DNA of 64,000 nt from Galeopsis tetrahit (GCA_963675135.1 OY776121.1:61401265-61465264); one strand, 5' to 3'. Numbered from the stretch's first letter, positions 1 to 12,000 are shown. Notes: generated from the sequence alone by a model not told the origin. Numbers and translations: made by a program.

Positions 1-877
1 AGGTTGTTAAACATATAGTTGAGCACAATCATCCATTGACAAGAGCTGAATGGAGTCATCTTCACAGATCTGAGCGTAAGATCACAAATGATAAGGCTAA
101 AGCAATAGAAGACATGGTATCTTCGGGAATGAAAGCTACAGAGTCTTTTCGCTACATGGCACACACTGTTGGTGGAGAAGATAACATTGGCCATACTATA
201 AAAGATCATATCAATTTTGTAACACGATGGAAAGCCAAAATAATCGAGGGTGGTGATGCAGCAAAACTGATTGAGATGTTAAGAGAACAAGCTTCAAAAG
301 AGACTGATTTCTTTTATAAGGTTAGAATGGATGATGAAAGTAGGTTAGCACATGTTTTTTGGAGAGACACTATGATGAAGGAAAATTACAATATTTTTGG
401 AGATGTCATGGTATTTGATACCACATACAGAACTAATAAATATGAGCTGATATGTGCTCCATTTGTTGGAGTAAATAACCATTGGAAGAATGTAATGTTT
501 GGTTGTGCCTTTATTTCCGATGAGACAGTTGAAACGTTTGAGTGGCTATTTGATGTATTCAAGAAATCTATGTCTGGGAAAACTCCTGTTACAATTTTTA
601 GCGATCGGGATCTTGCAATGTCAAAGGCTATTGAAACGGTATGATTTCTTGTTTTTAATACTGTAAGGGTTAGTATTCAATACTGAAAAATGGTATATTA
701 TTGTGCTTTTTGTTTTTCTAGTTTTTGTTGTGTGTTTGGAATTCTGGTTTCGTCTTTAATTTCAGTTATTGCTTTCTTTCATATTTTGTTACTGTAGCTA
801 GTCAGTTAATAGCCAGAGTAAAACCTCCCCTTATATATTCATCTTATGCTTAATTTAATATACTGAAGGAAACATAA

Positions 878-990
878 TACTGAAAAGTGGTAGTCTTTAA
901 CCCTAGAAAGTGTTGTTTCATAAGGCTGAAAAGTGGTAGTCTGTAATAATGAAAAGTGTTGTCTCATAATACTGAAAAGTGTTGTTATTT
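878..990 (+). repeat. GAAAAGTG motif cluster in transposase intron
   Basis: Four copies of CTGAAAAGTGKT spaced about 25-45 bases lie inside the intron of the transposase gene. The same motif recurs at 2345-2462, 4492-4710, 6712-7770 and 8218-8600, always on this strand. Confidence 0.8.
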
Positions 991-2092
991 CTTTAATTTT
1001 TATTTCAGACTTTTCCAAGAACAAGGCACAGATTATGCATTTGGCACATTCAAAAAAATGTTGTATCACAGTTTGGAGATTTGAAGTCTGATGAGGAATT
1101 CAAGAAAATTTTCAACAAGTGTTTGTTGGGTTGTAAAAATGAAGAAGAGTTTGAAAGTTCCTGGAAGTCTATGGTTACCAACTATAACTTGGAGAATAAT
1201 GATTGGTTTAATAGACTATACAGCTTGAAATTGAAGTGGTGTACTGCATTGAATAGAGATTTTTTTTTCAGTTGGGATTTGATCTTCTCAAAGGAGTGAA
1301 AGTACAAATCATTCTATGGGTCTTAGTGCAAATTTGACCACCAGTTTGACTGACTTTTATTCAATCTTTAAAGATGTAATTAATAGATGGAGAAGAGCTG
1401 AAAGGCAAGATGAGTTCACATGTTCAAGAGCACGTCCTGATAGTCTTTTTGCAATGGCTGGACTGTTGAAGCATGCTTCAGAGGTATATACTCTTACACT
1501 TTTTACAAATTTTCAGAAAGAATTCATGAAGGGTGTTTATTCTACTAGTTCAGTGGTTTCAGTACTACAGGACACTACTACAGTATATAGAGTGTTATCA
1601 CCTCATGGGAAGAAAGTAAATGAAGTCATTTTTTACAGCAGCATGAATTTAGTAACCTGTGACTGTTTGAAGTATGAAGGATTTGGTATTTTGTGTTACC
1701 ATTCTTTGAGGATACTTATTATAAATTATGTTCAAAGAATACCAGATCTTTATATTAGTAATAGATGGACAAAGATGGCAAAATCAGAAGTGTGGGAAAA
1801 ATTTGGAAAAGAAGGACATATTAGTGATAATTTTTTTATGTCTGTACCATTGAGTCATGAAGTTACAAGGATATTCTATAACCTTGCTTTGAGAGCAGAA
1901 GGTAATGAGGAAAGTATGAAGATAATTGGAGAAGGTCTTAAAAGTTATTCATCTGCTATTGATGCAGTGAGTTATACAAGAACTGTAAAAGGTGCAAGTT
2001 CATCATCAAAAATACTTGATCCACTTCGTATAAAGACCAAAGGCAGAGGAAAAAGAATAAAAGGACACTTTGAGACAAGTAAGAAGAGTGGA

Positions 2093-2159
2093 GAAGAAGA
2101 AGAAGAAGAAGAAGAAGAAGAAGAAGAAGAAGAAGAAGAAGAAGAAGAAGAAGAAGAAT
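2093..2159 (+). repeat. (GAA)n microsatellite coding poly-Glu
   Basis: About 20 GAA units in frame at the C-terminus of the transposase frame, giving a poly-glutamate stretch. Trinucleotide slippage is the likely origin. Confidence 0.95.
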
Positions 2160-2212
2160 TAACAGAAAAAAGAAAATATTTCTGTTGTTCAATTTCAAGA
2201 ATTTGGCTCTAA

Positions 2213-3219
2213 AACTCCTAATCCACAGTTATTTTAAATTGTAATTTTTTATATTTGTATGTTCTTTTTTACACGTATAAACTGATAAATATTTTTCATT
2301 TTTTACAGTGCTTTGACTTTAGTATTCTTAGTAATTTTATTCAAGTTAATGAAAGTGGTAACTAGTATTATAAAAAAGTGAAAAGTAATATTATTGAAAA
2401 GTGGTAACTATTCGTATGAAAAGTGGCAGTCTTTAATACTGAAAAGTGGCAGTAATTAAAACGTGGTAATAAGAATAACGTTTTTTTAAATTTCGAATTA
2501 TTAAAAAAACAAAATAAGAATAACATGTTTTAGTTCTTTATTAAAGTGTTAATAATGGAAACGTTTTTATTAAAATAATGAAAGCGTGTTTTATTTTAAT
2601 ACAATGAAAGGTGGTAGTTGATAACAATAATATCTTCCGGACGATTCATATTCAAATCATCTCCCTCGTTTTTCGTTCCTTCTTCTCTTTTGAAGAATCA
2701 TTCAGTTTCTAGAGTTTTCTTGTATTTTCGAATCAGTTTTCATCTCCGATCTTCTACAAGTATTCTATTTCCACAAGTTTACTGTGTTCATCTACAAGTT
2801 TTCATCTCCGATCTTCTTCTTTGAGGTCAGTATTTATTTTCTCAAACTATTTTTTCATTTCTCTGTTTTAAAAAATTTTACAGTTCCTTTTTCTATTTCT
2901 TCAGTTAATGTTCTTTTCTATTTTTTGATCCAAATAACAGTCAAGTTTTATTTTAGTTCTGAGTTTATGTTTCTGATTGTTTATTTTAGTTCTGAGTTTT
3001 TGTGTTTTTTATTTTTTGCGAAATGTTAATAATTCGTGGAAAGATATATGCAATTTAGGTTAATAAAGTGTTTTGTGTTTGTTTTTTCGTTCGATCCACA
3101 ATTATGCATATTTTTCTGATTTTTTTTTTTATTATAGGAATTTATTTTTGACAGTAAAAATTGTGTTCTGTAATGTTTAATAAAAATAAAAATGTATTTG
3201 AAATGTATTTTTTTTTAGA
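2213..3219 (+). other. Spacer between transposase and protease genes
   Basis: AT-rich. Holds five or six degenerate copies of the GAAAAGTGG motif between 2345 and 2462 and one near 2605. Pyrimidine-rich sequence with TC-rich stretches follows (2640-3160) and would fit the promoter and 5' leader of the protease gene. No convincing coding sequence seen. Confidence 0.6.
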
Positions 3220-4322
3220 TATGAGGACTAAAAATTCTGCTGGGAGATACACCATTGAAGAAAATGAAAATCATGTTGTTGCATCTAGTTCTAAACATCC
3301 AGTTCCAAAGAAAAGAAAGGTTAATCAAATTGATGGTGATGAGAGGTATATATTATTTTATAATTTCAATTTTTTAGTTATTTTAAGTTCATGTAATCAA
3401 TTTTTGTATTTTTTTTTTTTTGTTTGTTTTTTGCAGCTTGTTTGATTGTTCATGTTGCCCAAGTTGTCTTCTTACTGTTATAAATTCTCTAAATTCTAAA
3501 AAAAGGGAAGATATTACAAGGATAGGTTTTGGTGGTCTTTTACACTTGAAAACAAGTTATTTTAGATAGAAATATGGTTTCGTGGTTAGTTCAAAATTTC
3601 AATCCCATTAGCCATATGGTAGAGTTAGACAGTCTCCGTTCCTTTCCAATAACTGCTGATGATGTCCATGATGTTTTCATGCTTCCCCGTAATCCTATAC
3701 TTCCTCTTTCTTTTTACAAAAGAAATGATGAAAGTGCCATTATCGAAAGTTTTAAGAGAGATTATATTATTTTCCTTGGTCAGTCAATTACATGTATTAC
3801 AGATGCTATGATGCACAAATTTCCTGATGGTGGTGATGATTTTATAAGAATGTTCGTTTTTTATGCTTTGTTATCTTTTCTCACTCCTCCATCAAATAGA
3901 CTTATTTCCATGAAATATTTAAAACCACTTGAGGTCATTGAAGATATAAATAAGTTTGATTCGTGCTCTTTTGTTCTCCGAAAGATGTGTGATGGAATAA
4001 AGTCTTATAAGTCTAGAAAAAGCAAAAAATTTATTTCTGGATGCATGTTGCTCCTTCAAGTAGTATATATGCATAGGCTTAAGTGGCAGGGATTCCCTGA
4101 ACCTATCACACTTCCTTTGATTCAACACTGGGCAACTGAGAGAGTGAAAGAAAGAAGCAAACAAGAATCTGAAGCTGGGAAGTATGGATCAGGAGAATTA
4201 GTTATAAATGTTTATCCAATTTCTTCAAATGCTGTGAAGTTTGATGAAGGTTTGAAAGGAAAGCAAACTGTTGGTCAACCAAAGTTTAAGGTAATTTTCT
4301 TTTATAAAGTATAATTCTTCTT

Positions 4323-4469
4323 CTTCTTTTTTTTTTTTTTTGAATTACATTAAATACCCATCCCTTTTTCCCTCCCCATGACTCCCTTTTCCCCTCCCCA
4401 TGACTCGAACCCAGGATCTAAAGCTTGGGTAGTGGTGCTCTAACCACTTGAGCTATCCAACTTCGTCAA
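4323..4469 (-). mobile_element. tRNA-derived SINE, copy 1
   Basis: On the minus strand it has a tRNA-like head with box A (TAGCTCAAGTGG) and box B (GGTTCGAGTC), ending in an A-rich tail (T run on + at 4328-4341). Direct repeats ATAATTCTTCTT flank it at 4311-4322 and 4470-4481, as target-site duplications do. It sits in an intron of the protease gene. Related copies are at 21888 and 41092. Confidence 0.85.
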
Positions 4470-4491
4470 TATAATTCTTCTTTTTTGAAAA

Positions 4492-4710
4492 GTGATATAT
4501 ATGTACTTGTGGCAAGTTAAAATTTGTATACTGGAAAGTGGTAATCACTGAAAAGTGGTCTTTTTAACACTGAAAAGTGGTCTTTTTAACACTGAAAAGT
4601 GTTAATTTTAACACTGAAAAGTGTTGACTCTTAACACTGAAAAGTGTTAATTTTAACACTGAAAAGTGTAATTCTTATTACTGAAAAGTGTTGATTCTTA
4701 ACACTAAAAA
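4492..4710 (+). repeat. GAAAAGTG tandem array in protease intron
   Basis: About ten units of roughly 22-25 bases with consensus AACACTGAAAAGTGKT, same strand as elsewhere, between the SINE and the next exon. Confidence 0.85.
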
Positions 4711-6557
4711 TTGTTCTTTTTTTAGTGAATGTTAATATATTATTTTTATTTGTAGAATGTTGATGAGTTCTTTACATCGTTGAGGGAAGATGCAAATGAA
4801 TTCACTTCCAAATACATGAATGGTTTGATTGAAATTAGCAAGGAAAATCCAGTCAAAAAGAAAGGAACAGATTCAAACAATTCTTCACCTCCAATGGATG
4901 AAGAATTTTTTAAAGTTGTAGATGAAATGGTCACAAACTTTGAAATGACTAGGAAATTGGCAGATTACATGCCTTCCTTTAGGCTCTTGACACCGTCTCC
5001 TGAAGATATTTCAAAATATGGATGGACCGAGTCTGTTTTGAAAGATCTTTTTGTAGATGAGAATAGGAAGGATTGTGGTACCTCAAATGTGGAGGATGTT
5101 CGCGATAGCGGGAATTCGACTGATGAATGTTCCGATGAAGATTTAAATGAAACTTCGATCTCTATTTCTTCAAAATACAAAAGTGTTGTTTCTGAAATCG
5201 ATGATGAAGAGTTTTCGTTTTTGAAAGAAGATCATGGTTATATTTCCGATTTCATGATTGGACATCAATCTTGTCTTATTAATATGAGAAAGTCTTACAA
5301 GGAGAATGTTGATTGGTGTTTCTGCAATTCAAATGAGAAAGCATTTTCATTGTGAGTATATGTTTGTTTTTTATTTTTTATTATTAATTACTGTAATATA
5401 TACTGATATTTTTACTTTATTTTTTCAGGGAAAATTTCTTCTTCTTTATTGATGATTACTATCTTAAAAAAGAAGATATTCAATCTCTTTCCCCATGTCA
5501 ATTTGTTAAGCAGCCTGTTATAGATGCGTGGGCCATAATTTTGAATGCAGATGAGTGCTTTGATGGTGTACGTAGTCGCTTCATTTTCAATTTGCAGCAC
5601 TCTGTAAGTTTTTTTTTTTTTTTTTTTAATTACATTTTTTTAGAGTACTATTTTATATTATTTTTAACTATTAACGATTCTTTTATTATTTTTCAGTCTC
5701 CTATTCAAATATTTTTTGACAAGAACATCAATAAGACTGTGTTCATTTCTGAAATACACCGATTCTGGAATAAGTGGCTTGGTTTGTTCGATCTTAATAT
5801 TGAACTTGTTGAAATGGTATATATTTTATTTTTTTCAGTATGCAAAGATTATTATTTTATTAAATAGTAGATTTATTTTATGTATACTAACATTTTTTTT
5901 TTCTGTAGATTTTTATTCCATTTTGTTTGAATAGCCACTATGTTTCTGTAGTAATAAATTTCACAGATCAAAAAATTCAGTTTTTAGACAATATGGTCTA
6001 TAAAGATGCAACAATCCTGAAGCTTTTCACTGATTGTGTTGATTTGCTTGTAAGTTATGAAATCAATATTTTCTTTTTGTTTTAAATTATTATATCATTA
6101 TATCTAAAGTTTAATGTTTTTTTTTAATGCAGGTTCATGAAATGTCTTCCTTCTTAAAGTTAAGGAATCACTACAAAGCAGATGAAATGAAGAATTATTT
6201 GTTTAAAGAAGTTAATTTTGAATGGAAAGGTTCAAAGGGGAAAAATGATTGTGGAGTGTTCTTGATGGACCATTTGAAAATTTTCAATGGTGTACCTTAC
6301 TATTCCTCGTCTTTGAAAAAGGTATTTTTTTTTTTAAATTTATTATTTTTAAATCTGTTGTTCTTCTTTCAATTTCAGTGTTTAATATTTTGTTTGTCCT
6401 TTAAATATAGGCAAGTCTAAGAAGATGTTTAAGGGCTGAATTATGTTCTAGCATTCTACTGTCTGACATGAATCACTATAGAGTTGATGTCATTAAAAAT
6501 TTGAAGGTGTTTTATGAGATGAAGCCTCAGTTGATCAAAGGAAAAGGAAAAGTTTAG

Positions 6558-7840
6558 AAAAGAGATGTTGGTGATATGATGTTGGAGATCAATTTTGTGT
6601 GCTTTGAAGAAGATTTTACTATTCAGTGTGCTATACTTTTATGATGAATACCTATTTTCTGATGTTTTTTTATGTTGATTTTGGACAATTTGTTATTTAG
6701 TTTCATTATTAGTGAAAAGTGTTGATGTTGATGTTTTCGTATGAAAAGTGTTGTTTATTATTACTGAAAAGTAGTGTCTATTATTACTGAAAAGTGGAAA
6801 TAGTTATTAGTGAAAAGTGGTGTCTATAATTAGTGAAAAGTGGAGTCTATTATTAGTGAAAAGTGGTTTTTATTATTATTTAAAAGTGTTACTAAATTTT
6901 TTTAATTCAAAATAATCAAAAGTGGTAACTGTAATTACTGAAAAGTGGAAATAACTATTAGTGAAAAGTGGTGTCTATAGTTAGTGAAAAGCCAGGTCTA
7001 TTATTATTGAAAAGTGTTGTTTTGTAATACTAAATCTTTTTAATTCAAAATAATTAAAAGTGGTAACTTTAATTACTAAAAAGTGGAAAAAGTTATTAGT
7101 GAAAAGTGGTGTCTATTATTTGTGAAAAGTGGGGTGTATTATTAGTGAAAAGTGAGGTCTATTATTATTGAAAAGTGTTGTTTTGTAATACTAAATTTTT
7201 TTAATTCAAAATAATTAAAAGTGGTAACTTTAATTACTAAAAGTGGAAAAAGTTATTAGTGAAAAGTGGGGTCTATTATTTATTAGTGAAAAGTGAGGTC
7301 TATTATTATTGAAAAGTGTTGTTTTGTAATACTAAATTTTTTTAATTCAAAATAATTAAAAGTGGTAACTTTAATTATTGAAAAGTGGAAATAACTATTA
7401 GTGAAAAGTGGTGTCTATAATTAGTGACAAGTGAGGTCTATTATTATTGAAAAGTGTTGTTTTGTAATACTAAATTTTTTTAATTCAAAATAATTAAAAG
7501 TGGTAACTGTAATTACTGAAAAGTGGAAATAACTATTAGTGAAAAGTGGTGTCTATAATTAGTGAAAAGTGAGGTCTATTATTACTGAAAAGTGGTAACT
7601 GTAATGAAAAGTGGAAATAATAATTATTGAAAAGTGGAAATAATTATTAGTGAAAAGTGGTAATTGTTATAATTGTAATTTTGTGAAAGTTTTGATTCAA
7701 ATTACTGAAAAAATTAATTGAAAAGTGGGGTCTATTATTTGGGAAAAGTGGTGTATATTATTATTGAAAATTGGTAAATATTATTATTATTATTTTTTTT
7801 ATAAAAGTATATTCCTATTTAAAAAAAAATGTTTAAGGAC
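6558..7840 (+). repeat. Large nested GAAAAGTGG tandem array
   Basis: Dozens of copies of a 20-24-base unit (TTAGTGAAAAGTGGTGTCTA and variants). They are organised in a higher-order repeat marked by TTTGTAATACTAAAT at 7021, 7182, 7323 and 7461, a period of about 138-161 bases. All units share one orientation. It starts just after the protease stop codon. No coding potential. Confidence 0.9.
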
Positions 7841-7875
7841 ACAGGGCGGTGACCTTATACTCCTTTCAAAACATT

Positions 7876-7898
7876 GTAACCGCCAGTCCAGCGGTTAC
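7876..7898. repeat. Inverted repeat GTAACCGC / GCGGTTAC
   Basis: Perfect 8-base arms with a 7-base loop (7876-7883 and 7891-7898), 48 bases before a longer palindrome. Confidence 0.85.
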
Positions 7899-7940
7899 TT
7901 TGTTTGTAAAAATTCGCGTTTGTATCTTATATTTTGTTGA

Positions 7941-7977
7941 CTGGTCGCATAGTGTGCACGTGCACACTATGCACCAG
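7941..7977. repeat. 26-bp perfect palindrome inside a near-perfect 37-bp one
   Basis: 7947-7972 is a perfect palindrome, first half GCATAGTGTGCAC. The outer bases CTGGT and ACCAG also pair, leaving one unpaired C at 7946. The centre is GCACGTGC, a G-box core. It lies between the two blocks of GAAAAGTGG repeats. Confidence 0.95.
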
Positions 7978-8217
7978 AGACCAACTCAATTTTTTTCCAT
8001 GTAGATTAAACCTCAATTTTCTAATTATCTCAAAATGAATAGTTTCCCTCCCCGTAGACTGCTAGCCCATCTCGTTCAAGAACCGCTACAAGAATTAGCA
8101 CGAAAAATCTGACTGTAGATGAAACCTCCATTTTCTAATTTTATAGGGTTTTTTTAGCTGCAAAATGTACAACTTTAATTATGTTCAAAAGCCTGATGTC
8201 TTGTTAGGATCTAGAAA
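7978..8217. other. Spacer between repeat blocks
   Basis: Contains two related copies of TGTAGATKAAACCTC(C/A)ATTTTCTAATT about 115 bases apart (near 8000 and 8115). No gene seen. Confidence 0.5.
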
Positions 8218-8600
8218 TACGAAAAGTGTAGTTAATTGTTTTGATTGAGGAGTGCTAATTGTTATCGAAAAGTGTTTTTTTTTTTTTAATTGAAAAGTGG
8301 AGATTATTATTATTGAAAAGTGATATTTTTGTTATTGAAAAGTGGTGATTATTATTATTAAAAAGTGGTAATTTTATTATTGAGAAATAGTGACTATTAT
8401 TATTAAAAAGTGGTAATTTTATTAATAAAAAATGTAGTTCTTTCTTATTAAAAAGTGCTTACTAAAAATGGTAATTATTATTATTATTGAAAAGTGATGA
8501 TTATCATTATTTAAAAGTGGTGACTACGTTTAGGACTATTACTTTTGAAAAATGGTAGAAAAATTATGATTATCATTATTGAAAAGTGGTGACTAGCCAT
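8218..8600 (+). repeat. GAAAAGTGG array, distal block
   Basis: About a dozen degenerate units (TTATTGAAAAGTGGTGATTA) in the same orientation. The motif stops abruptly near 8595, where an F-box gene fragment begins, so this may be the edge of the element. Confidence 0.8.
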
Positions 8601-8737
8601 CCTTGAATTTTCGACAAATAAACTGTTGTTGAAGCTGTGTGCATATCGACAACACATATGATTTCATCAAAGAAATCAATCTCCATATCCTGCCTCTATT
8701 TTCATCGAATGTTTTCTGATCAACTCCAATTTTTACC
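8596..8737 (-). pseudogene. F-box gene fragment (N-terminal piece)
   Basis: On the minus strand this reads MEIDFFDEIICVVDMHTAS and then TTVYLSK. It is clearly related to the start of the F-box gene at 30176 (MEIDHF...VDMHTASRTVHLSKRW) but lacks about nine residues of the F-box. Its upstream part continues beyond the Copia insertion at 12705-12904, where similarity to the region upstream of the 30-kb gene is weaker but visible. It is a non-functional fragment split by the retrotransposon. Confidence 0.7.
8733..8737. repeat. Copia target-site duplication, left
   Basis: TTACC before the 5' LTR, matched by TTACC at 12705-12709 after the 3' LTR. Confidence 0.9.
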
Positions 8738-8938
8738 TATTGGATGATACGAAATATATTTGATTTGCAAATATATTAGTTATTAGCATATCTTTATTGT
8801 TACAAGCAATATATTTATTTCCTTGTTTTTAGGTTTAAGGCCTTCTCTTTGTACGCATATATATATGCAGCTAGTTTCCAGGTTTTTAATAAGAACATTA
8901 TATTTCTTGCGTATGCATTCAGTTTCTTCATATTTTCA
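8738..8938 (+). repeat. 5' LTR of Copia element
   Basis: Starts TATTGGATGATACG and ends CATATTTTCA. Placing the start at TAT rather than TGG is supported by the flanking TTACC duplication and by identity to the 3' LTR from that base on. The termini are therefore TA...CA, not TG...CA. Confidence 0.9.
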
Positions 8939-8951
8939 TGGTATCAGAGCA
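8939..8951 (+). other. Primer binding site
   Basis: TGGTATCAGAGC directly follows the 5' LTR. This is the usual Copia site complementary to the 3' end of initiator Met tRNA. Confidence 0.9.
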
Positions 8952-9049
8952 CCGATCTTGGTGACTGATTCTCACAATACGAAAATCGCACGATTGATTC
9001 TGTTAATTCATCATCGTGCGCATCCAATCAAGATCTTCGATATTTGCGC

Positions 9050-12000
9050 ATGATGAATAATATGCGCATGGTGAACGGTGGGGGCAGTGTTCGCACAGCC
9101 GGATTACAGGCAGCCCACGTTAATCGCGACTCAAACTCAGTGCCGGGATTGAGCGATGAACAATTGCAGCGAATCAGTATATTCATGCGATCAGAGATTG
9201 ACGGTGGCAATAATCCTTCGACAGCGGCAGTTAACATGGCAGCAGGTATTGAGTCAAATATACCAAATTCTTGGATTATAGATTCAGGTGCTACTGAACA
9301 TATTACATGTAACAAAGATACGTTGATTAATGGTGTTGTAAATCATTCAGAGTTATCCGTAAAAATACCTAATGGAGTTGTTATTCCTGTTTCTTCAATC
9401 GGCGAAGTAAATCTGAATAATGGGCTGCGCTTGAGCCATGTTTTATACATTCCACAATTTCATTGCAATCTGTTATCGGTTAGTCGTCTCACCACCGAAT
9501 TAAATTGTGCATTCTTGTTCTTTGCGGATTTTTGCGTAATCCAGGACTCGCTCTCGAAGACGCTGATTGGTGTGGGTAAAAGACGTGATGGGTTGTACTA
9601 TCTCGAACCTTCAGAACGTATGGGGGTGATTCTGGCTGTAATTGGGGACTCAAATTTATGGCATAAACGATTGGGGCACGCCTCAAGTGGAAAATTACGT
9701 CACATTCCTTGTTTAAGTAATGTTGAGAAAATTGACAGATTTTGTGATTCATGTGTTCGTGCAAAACAAACCAGATTGCCTTTTCCTCTTAGTAATTCAA
9801 AAACTACGCATTGTTTTGAATTAATTCATTGTGACATATGGGGACCTTATAGATGTGATTCATTTACTGGTGCACGTTATTTCTTAACGATTGTTGACGA
9901 TTACAGCAGGGGTGTTTGGATCTTTCTCCTTCGAAATAAATCTGATGTATCTGGGCAACTAATTAATTTCCTTAATATGGTTAGAACACAGTTTTCACAT
10001 GACGTCAAACGTATTCGATCCGATAACGGCGTTGAGTTTAGAACTTCAAGTTTCCTTCTTCATTGTGCGGATAAGGGGATTTTGCTTGAGAGTTCATGTC
10101 CGGACACTCCACAACAAAACGGGGTTGTAGAGCGCAAACATAGACACATATTGGAGGTGGCTAGGGCTCTTCGTTTTGAGGCAGGCTTACCTATTGAATT
10201 TTGGGGAGAATGTGTTCTTACAGCAGCGTACATTATTAACAGACTTCCTTCCGCCATTATTTCAAACAAGACACCTTTTGAGGTATTGTTTAATAAACAA
10301 CCAGCGTACGATCATTTGAGAGTTTTTGGATGTTTAGTTTATGCCCACGATAATCGTCGCAAAGATAAATTTGATGAACGAGGAAGACCTTGCATATTTG
10401 TCGGATATCCGAGTGGACAGAAGGCGTACCGAGTTTTTGACCTACAAACCCACAAATTCCATAGTTCACGTGACATTACATTTTTTGAGGATGTTCTTCC
10501 CTTCAAAGGTATTCACAAGAATGATTTTTTGGCTGCTGTTACTGAAGCTCACGACCGAGTCAGTGGGCACCAAACTGCTCGTGCAGTTGCGCCTGCTCCT
10601 TTGGATTCACACCCTTTCATCCGTCGTCCGTCCCCCCTAGCCGACACTTCTGCCCCACCTGCCGAAACACTAGGCTCGGCTGTGGGCGATACTCCTGCCC
10701 TTGGCGATAATGCGCCAGCGCCGACACCTAACATTGATTTGCCTATTGCTCCGCCTGAGATTCCGAGAGAAAGCCAGAGAATCCGCAAGCGTCCCAAACA
10801 CTTGGATTCGTACGTCACTAATTTACCCCCGTCGCTGGATCATTCGGCGCCCACGGCCAACCTGGCCGAATCCGTGGCATACCCCCTCTCCCACGTTGTT
10901 AATTACGATAAATTCTCAGTTGCTCACAAGGCATTCCTAGCGGCTATCACATCCCGTGATGAGCCAAAGTATTTCTCTCAAGCCGTTAAGAATCCATTGT
11001 GGCGAGAGGCGATGAAAAAGGAAATTGATGCTTTGGAATCTAATGGGACATGGAAGTTAACGTCTCTTCCCCCTGGAAAGAAGGTCGTCGGGTCTAAATG
11101 GGTTTACAAGATTAAGTACAAACCGAATGGAGACATCGAGCGATATAAGGCACGATTGGTCGCCAAAGGATTTACTCAGATTGAAGGTGTTGATTTCCAT
11201 GAGACCTTTGCACCAGTGGCCAAACTCGTCACAGTCCGTTGCTTATTGACTATTGCGGCCAAACGGAATTGGGAAGTTCATCAGTTAGACGTGAACAACG
11301 CCTTTTTGCATGGTGATTTACATGAGGATGTTTACATGCACATACCTCAGGGTTTTGCGAGGGATGGCGATACTCGAGTTTGCAAACTTGAAAAATCCCT
11401 TTATGGACTTCGTCAAGCTTCTAGAAATTGGTATGAAAAATTCACTCAAGCTCTTGTTTGCATCGGGTTCCGTCAGTCTCGAGCCGATCATTCTTTGTTC
11501 ATTTTTCGACAAGGGCCTACATTCGTTTCCGCACTTATATATGTTGATGATGTCTTGTTGGCTGGGAATGATTCCAACAAGATCGCTTTCGTCAAAAGAT
11601 ATTTGGACAACAAGTTTAGCATCAAAGACTTGGGTCCGTTGAAGTATTTCTTAGGCATCGAGGTTGCTCGCTCACCTGAGGGGTTTGTCCTTAGTCAACG
11701 AAAGTACGTTTTAGACATCTTGGAGGAAAGTGGTCTTCAAGGGAGTCGACCAAGTAAAATTCCGATGGAGCAAAATTTAAAGTTAACGCCGGATGACGAT
11801 AGCCCCCTCGTGGATGCCTCACAGTTTCGCCGCTTAGTGGGGCGATTACTCTACCTTACGGTGACGCGCCCCGACATCGTATTTGTCGTTTGCCAATTAA
11901 GCCAGTTTATGACGCAGCCTCGTCAATCTCATCTCCAAGCTGCCCATAGGGTGTTGAGGTACTTGAAGGGCGCACCCGGGCAAGGCATTTTACTCTCGTC

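Larger units (their letters stand above)
1..2212 (+). pseudogene. FAR1/FRS-type MULE transposase, 5'-truncated by the window, broken
   Basis: The reading frame is open from base 1 (EHNHPL-type FAR1 DNA-binding tail) into the MULE transposase core (residues like GDVMVFDTTYRTNKY, then FSDRDLAMSKAI). A GT-AG intron (639-1008) joins in phase to FPRTRHRLCIWHIQKN, a typical FAR1/FRS/MuDR signature. The second exon is broken. A run of nine T near 1260-1268 shifts the frame, and the other frame then shows a TGA where the family has an Arg codon. Coding resumes at 1316 with SESTNHSMGL and continues to a SWIM zinc finger near 1648-1715 (CDC...CYH). The C-terminus runs into a poly-Glu tract. Known for the family: a DDE transposase, or a FAR1-like transcription factor when domesticated. 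The lesions, the neighbouring protease and the repeats favour a decayed transposon copy. The true 5' end is outside the window. Confidence 0.85.
3220..6557 (+). pseudogene. Ulp1-like (C48) cysteine protease gene of a MULE, with a frame break
   Basis: Exons with GT-AG borders: about 3220-3353, 3437-4290, 4756-5353, 5430-5602, 5698-5816, 5909-6050, 6132-6320 and 6411-6557 (stop TAG). The early part is of the plant Ulp1/DUF1985 style (WLVQNFNPISHMVEL). The protease core is at the C-terminus. HYVSVVINF supplies the catalytic His, followed by an Asp/Asn region (FLDN). NDCGVFLMDH supplies the catalytic Cys. The Gln usually six residues before that Cys is Ser here. Near 3565 the frame changes (TAG in the first frame, open in the next), so this copy is broken unless an unseen splice repairs it. 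Known: Ulp1 domains cleave SUMO or related tags and are carried by several plant MULE and CACTA families. Position and shared repeats tie it to the transposase upstream. Confidence 0.75.

Noticed and set aside
1956..2198. Minus-strand poly-Leu frame
   Set aside because: Antisense of the GAA repeat in the transposase frame.
7876..7980. Helitron 3' terminus
   Set aside because: Hairpins are present but no CTRRT follows at the right distance on either strand.
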